This document shows, one piece after another, positions 22,458 to 23,132 of a DNA stretch of 23,132 nt (the stretch's first letter is position 1; each line of letters begins with the position of its first letter). The stretch is from NCBI GenBank assembly GCA_017556895.1, contig JAFYLX010000021.1, forward strand, positions 1-23,132, read 5' to 3'. The DNA is from Bacillota bacterium (GTDB taxonomy: Bacteria > Bacillota_A > Clostridia > Peptostreptococcales > Anaerovoracaceae). Made by a program: the position numbers and the translations under genes. The notes under the pieces are model-generated. The model had not been told where the DNA came from and did no database searches. It was given only the letters and a program-made list of their open reading frames with translations.

Positions 22458-22483
22458 AAAGCCTTGCAATAACAAGGCTTTTT
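22458..22483 (+). terminator. Terminator of the HD-domain gene
   Basis: AAAGCCTTG (22458-22466) pairs with CAAGGCTTT (22473-22481) around CAATAA, followed by TT. The hairpin overlaps the -35 element of the next promoter. Confidence 0.9.
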
Positions 22484-22493
22484 GTGTTAAAAT
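22464..22493 (+). promoter_or_regulatory. Candidate promoter of prfA
   Basis: TTGCAA (22464-22469) is followed after 18 bases by TAAAAT (22488-22493), preceded by TGT as an extended -10. The -35 lies in the 5' arm and loop of the preceding terminator. Transcription would start near 22500, about 53 bases before prfA. Confidence 0.55.
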
Positions 22494-22552
22494 ATAGAAT
22501 TGGAAAAATGTTGTTAAGTTAATGAATTTCAAGTTTTTTAGAGGAGATTGAA

Positions 22553-23132
22553 ATGTTTGATAAATTAGATTTCATTGTAGAAAAGTACGAAGAACTTTCT
22601 ATGAAAGTATCTGACCCTGATGTAATCGCAAACCAGACTGTATGGCAGAAGCACATCAAGGAAATGGGCGAAATGGAGCCTATCGTTAACAAATATAGAG
22701 AATACAGAAAGGCTAAGGACGGCGTTGCTGAAGCAAAAGAAATGCTAGAAATGGGCGACGAAGAGCTAAGAGAATTAGCAAAGATGGAATTAGCTGAATT
22801 AGAAGATCAGATTCCTGTTATGGAAGACGAACTAAAGATCTTATTATTACCAAAGGACCCTAACGATGAAAAGAACGTAATCTTAGAAGTTAGAGCAGGT
22901 ACTGGTGGTGATGAAGCTGCTTTATTCGGAGGAGACCTTCTTCGTATGTACCTTCGTTATGCTGAAAGACGTGGCTGGAAGGCTGAAATCATGGACATCA
23001 ACGATACAGGTATCGGCGGTATCAAGGAAGCCAGCGTGCTTATCAAGGGTAAGGGCGCATACTCCAGACTGAAGTACGAAAGCGGTACTCACAGAGTTCA
23101 GCGTGTACCTGCAACAGAAAGCTCCGGCAGAA
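22553..23132 (+). CDS. prfA: Peptide chain release factor 1, 5' part (cut by window end)
   Basis: Translation from the ATG at 22553 gives 193 codons before the window ends. The start [16 protein letters not shown] and the domain-1 helices are typical. [21 protein letters not shown] at about 113-133 is the conserved RF1/RF2 core, and [10 protein letters not shown] carries the PAT tripeptide (186-188) that reads UAA and UAG, which separates RF1 from RF2. The GGQ motif lies beyond the edge. GAGGAG precedes the ATG by seven bases. Its modifying enzyme PrmC is encoded about 1 kb upstream. Confidence 0.95.
   Translation, partial: MFDKLDFIVEKYEELSMKVSDPDVIANQTVWQKHIKEMGEMEPIVNKYREYRKAKDGVAEAKEMLEMGDEELRELAKMELAELEDQIPVMEDELKILLLPKDPNDEKNVILEVRAGTGGDEAALFGGDLLRMYLRYAERRGWKAEIMDINDTGIGGIKEASVLIKGKGAYSRLKYESGTHRVQRVPATESSGR

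Overview
The window reads as chromosomal DNA of a low-to-mid GC Gram-positive anaerobe, most likely class Clostridia. Signs of this are strong AGGAGG-type ribosome sites, heavy AGA (Arg) and CTA (Leu) use, many rho-independent terminators, a clostridial-type 3-hydroxybutyryl-CoA dehydrogenase, and a rho / yqhQ-like / prmC / rpmE / prfA cluster. A member of the Peptostreptococcales/Anaerovoracaceae is a guess from gene content. No rRNA, tRNA, CRISPR array or insertion sequence was seen.

Left part (1-7715), mostly minus strand. The rpsF-ssb operon runs off the left edge towards a probable rpsR whose ribosome site is visible. Its leader carries a candidate S6:S18 autoregulatory hairpin. Upstream are a sugar-nucleotidyltransferase-like gene, a divergent DUF2148 iron-sulfur protein, and a minus-strand PAP2 phosphatase-cysK-PucR regulator operon. 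The PAP2 operon is divergent from a PlsC-like acyltransferase, which converges on an HtrA-type protease.

Middle part (7845-14128), one plus-strand run: phosphoglucomutase, Hsp33, DUF1934, DUF1846 and a ClC-type chloride/proton antiporter with a TrkA-C domain. The mix covers sugar-phosphate supply, redox stress and ion homeostasis.

Accessory part (14197-17058): two divergent XRE-type regulators, then an ECF-like sigma factor translationally coupled to a membrane anti-sigma protein. A small secreted protein gene converges on the anti-sigma gene. An AT-rich block of about 550 bp covers the C-terminal halves of both convergent genes and suggests they were exchanged together. The secreted gene is preceded by a near-promoter palindrome whose half-sites look like DtxR/IdeR iron boxes with wider spacing.

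Right part (17221-23132), plus strand. A stand-alone, strongly expressed-looking hbd has a cofactor loop suggesting NADPH. It is followed by the termination/translation cluster rho, DUF1385 (YqhQ-like), prmC, rpmE, an HD-domain protein and the 5' two thirds or less of prfA. PrmC methylates the GGQ glutamine of PrfA, so these two belong together functionally. Two promoters (rpsF and prfA) have their -35 element inside the preceding terminator hairpin.
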